NCBI RefSeq assembly: GCF_001577265.1
Contig: NZ_CP014517.1
Coordinates: forward strand, 1,851,001-1,915,000
Reading direction: 5' to 3'
DNA length: 64,000 nucleotides
Origin: Variovorax sp. PAMC 28711
GTDB taxonomy: Bacteria; Pseudomonadota; Gammaproteobacteria; Burkholderiales; Burkholderiaceae_C
In this document: piece after piece, positions 61,773 to 64,000 of the stretch
Numbering within the stretch: the first letter of the stretch is position 1
How the letters are laid out: each line of letters opens with the position of its first letter
The notes under the pieces: model-generated
Told to the model about the DNA's origin: nothing
Database searches by the model: none
What the model saw: the letters and a program-made list of their open reading frames with translations, nothing else
Program-made: the position numbers and the translations under genes

Positions 61773-62824
61773 GGCGCACCTCCTGGATGATGATCGGATC
61801 CGCTGCAGTCACACGTCCTCTGAGGGAGTCGTAGCGCAGCACATTGGCCTGGGGTTCGTTTGCCAGGCGCAACGCCTGAGGCGCCGTCACCGGCGCTGGC
61901 GCCACCGGCTTGCCGTCGAGCAGCCGATGCAGGACGTTCAGCACATGCGTCTTGCTCGCCACACCCGCTTCCAGTGCCAGCTCGACCGCAGTCAGCACAG
62001 CCTGTTCATCGTGGTGCAGCACGAGCGCGAGGATCTCCACCATCTCCCGGTCGCCGCCGGGCTGCTTTAGCAGGACGCTTTGCAATCTTCGGAAGCCCTG
62101 CGGCAGTTCACTGAAGGGCGCGCCGTTCCTGAGCGCCCCGGGCTTGCGCTGGAGCACCGCCAGGTAGTGGCGCCAGTCGTAGATGGTCTGGCCGGCCGTG
62201 TCGTGACGCCGGTCGATGATGCGCGTGTGCTCGCACAGGAGCTGCCCCTCGGCCGCCACGACCAGGCGATCGGCGTAGACCCGCAGGCTGACCGGGCGGT
62301 TCGCGTAGGACGCCGGCACGCTGTAGCGGTTGCGCTCGAAGTGCACCAGGCAGGTAGGTGAGACGCGCTTGGTGTGCTCGACGAAGCCGTCGAAGGCACG
62401 AGGCACAGGCATCAGCAGTGGCCGCTCCTGCGCCCATACGTCCGCCACGGTGCCAGGTTGCTTGCCGTGAACGATCTCGCCCCACAGCGCCTTGCAGCGG
62501 TTCTCCAGCCATTCGTTGAGCATCGCCAGCGTCGCGAACGCCGGCACGGGCTGCCACAGCCGGTGGCGCGCATCGCGCACGTTCTTCTCCACCTGGCCCT
62601 TCTCCCAGCCCGAGGCGGGGTTGCAGAACTCGGCCTCGAACAGGTAGTGGCTCACCATGGCGCTAAAGCGCGCGTTGACGTCGCGCTCCTTGCCCCGGCG
62701 CACGCGATCGACGGCCGTCTTCATGTTGTCGTAGATGCCGCGGCGCGGCACGCCGCCCAAGACCTCGAACGCGCGGTTGTGCGCGTCGAACAGCATCTCG
62801 TGGGTCTGCAGCGGGTCCTGTTTC
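61762..62824 (-). pseudogene. istA: istA transposase, 5'-truncated
   Basis: About 354 C-terminal residues of the IS21 transposase remain: EMLFDAHNRAF, GGVPRRGIYDNMKTAVDR, FCNPASGWEKGQVEKNV (part of the DDE core) and the C-terminal beta-barrel region (YSVPASYANRPVSLRVYADRL). The N-terminal helix-turn-helix and the first catalytic Asp region are missing, so the transposase is dead. Junction lies at about 62820-62830. Confidence 0.82.
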
Positions 62825-63738
62825 ATCTTTCGGTGCCCGGCATCGTGTTCGGCGTTCAGCCACCACCCGGCGGCTTGCCTTCGTACGAGGTGGCGTATTG
62901 CGCATCCACACCCGGCCGCGTGCGCTGCGATCAGGGCATTGAAGTGGAAGTGCCCGGCGGGCTCGATGCGATGGTCGGAGCCGACATCGTGGTGGTGCCC
63001 GCGTGGAACCACCCCGAGGTCACCGCGCCTGTCGCGCTGACGGACGCACTGCGCGAGGCGCACGCGCGCGGTGCTCAGGTCGTCGGGCTTTGCCTGGGTG
63101 CTTTCGTGCTGGGCGATGCGGGCTTGCTCGATGAACGGCGTGCCACCACGCATTGGGCCTCCCGCGATCTCTTCGCCCGGCGCTTTCCGAAGACGCACTT
63201 TCTTCCGGATGTGCTGTATGTCGATGACGGCAATGTCGTCACCTCGGCCGGAACCGTCGCCGCTATCGACTGTTGCCTGCACATCCTGCGCCTGCGCCAC
63301 GGTGCCGATGTCGCCAATCGCGTGGCGCGCTTGCTGGTGACCCCGCCGCACCGCCAGGGCGGCCAGGCGCAGTACATCGAACAACCCGTCCCCGCACTGC
63401 CGAGCGAGGCACGCCTGCCGGGAGTCCTGGAATGGGCGCGCGCGCATCTGTCGGAGCCGCTGTCGCTCGATGTGCTGGCGGAAGCGGCGAGGATGAGCCG
63501 GCGAACTTTCACCCGACGCTTTCGAGAAGCAACCGGTGTGACGGTGAGCAAGTGGCTCACGACCGAACGCATCGGCAAGGCGCAGCAATTGCTGGAAACG
63601 ACCGACATGCCCATCGAGCGGGTCGCCGCAGAGGCAGGCTTCGGTACATCGCTGTCGTTACGCCAGCACTTCGCAAACCAGGTGCACACGTCACCGTCTT
63701 CCTACAGACGGGCTTTTCGTGATCGCAAGAAGAGCTGA
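62825..63738 (+). pseudogene. GlxA/FtrA-type AraC regulator, 5'-truncated
   Basis: The reading frame enters at FHLSVPGIVFG and runs about 304 residues. A DJ-1/PfpI-like domain (YEVAYCASTPG, VGLCLGAFVLGDAGLLDERRATTHW) is followed by an AraC helix-turn-helix region (LDVLAEAARMSRRTFTRRFREATG, VAAEAGFGTSLSLRQHF). Only the first ~15-20 residues and the promoter are lost to the IS21-type element. An in-frame start inside the IS could still give a product, but none is obvious. Confidence 0.8.
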
Positions 63739-64000
63739 GTAAAGTGAGGCGACTTTGGCTCGAAGGCATGGAGGCGTACGTCAACTTCGTCTTCTCGTTG
63801 ATGAAGAGTGGGCGACGAAGGTTGAAATCAGCAAAGCACAAATTCGATCGATACCTATGGGATCAAAGAAGCTCTTCTCCCAACACTGGCAACAGAAACC
63901 AATTTTTTATCCGCAGCCAAAGAAACTCACCAGGTACGTCCTCGTGAACGATTTCTTCGCCGTTTTCTGAATGCGCGACCCATTGCGTGCGACGGCCGTC
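63739..64000. other. No gene recognised at the right window edge
   Basis: These 262 bp hold only short overlapping frames without a convincing ribosome-binding site or motif. The sequence is AT-richer than the chromosome average, continuing the accessory region. Confidence 0.5.

Larger units (their letters stand above)
60901..62824 (-). mobile_element. IS21-family element, truncated
   Basis: Contains intact istB and the 3' two thirds of istA, overlapping in the usual istA-istB order. The end near istB carries two 18-bp direct repeats (60901-60918 and 60925-60942) like the multiple terminal repeats of IS21. The istA end is lost at about 62820-62830, where sequence switches to an AraC-type gene. 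The exact outer boundary at 60901-60905 is approximate. Confidence 0.8.

Noticed and set aside
63744..63970. Short frames after the AraC-type fragment
   Set aside because: They overlap each other, start at weak codons without ribosome-binding sites and show no recognisable motif.

Overview
The window is a GC-rich bacterial chromosome segment that reads as a betaproteobacterium of the order Burkholderiales, most likely Comamonadaceae and Variovorax-like. The basis is the gene repertoire (Bug-type tricarboxylate receptor, RdgC, the TorF-like porin-glnK-amtB unit beside comM, and an AmtB with an Ala/Pro-rich N-terminal extension) and the codon style. The genus is inference.

Layout. (1) 1-12.2 kb, minus strand: one long nitrogen-scavenging cluster for biuret and related ureides. 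It holds a BMP-type ABC importer (ATPase cut by the window edge), a biuret hydrolase, a formamidase, AtzH, AtzE with AtzG, a NitT/TauT-type ABC importer and allophanate hydrolase AtzF. Two promoters inside it share one architecture: a sigma-54 -24/-12 element, exactly 5 nt, then a 16-bp palindrome. Three ~100-bp palindromic repeats lie in its intergenic gaps. (2) 12.4-20.3 kb, plus strand: an exported Tat-type protein, an AmpG-like permease, a ketoacyl synthase / chain-length-factor-like / halogenase-like trio, and a two-component system. (3) 20.3-25.2 kb: surface polysaccharide genes (O-antigen ligase family, two near-duplicate glycosyltransferases, an acetyltransferase) enclosing ilvE and a small zinc protein. 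(4) 25.3-35.8 kb: housekeeping and transport genes (rdgC, BCCT transporter, radA, Bug receptor, ketopantoate reductase-like, alanine racemase, lplT, glutathione peroxidase, a DUF1266 protein). (5) 35.8-50.3 kb: a surface-adhesion locus with two giant trimeric autotransporters, each followed by a TpgA-like BamE/OmpA protein, plus a Crp-type regulator, an OmpR-type regulator, a CHASE2 histidine kinase and an orphan BamE-like lipoprotein. (6) 50.4-57.1 kb: glcF, glcE and an SMP-30 lactonase-like gene, then amtB-glnK-porin behind a sigma-54 promoter and an NtrC-like site. (7) 57.3-64 kb: a scrambled accessory region. comM is cut after 66 codons, followed by less GC-rich sequence with an XRE regulator, small unknown genes and two diverged copies of a zinc-motif family, then truncated glpD, a truncated IS21-family element and a 5'-truncated AraC/GlxA-type regulator.

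The unifying theme of the two ends is nitrogen limitation. The ureide operon and the amtB unit both carry sigma-54-like promoters, which fits ammonium release by BiuH/AtzEGH/AtzF and uptake or sensing by AmtB/GlnK. The most distinctive local systems are the duplicated sigma-54/palindrome promoter module, the covarying intergenic palindromes, and the double adhesin/TpgA locus with its own sensor kinase. All functions are read from sequence motifs without database searches.
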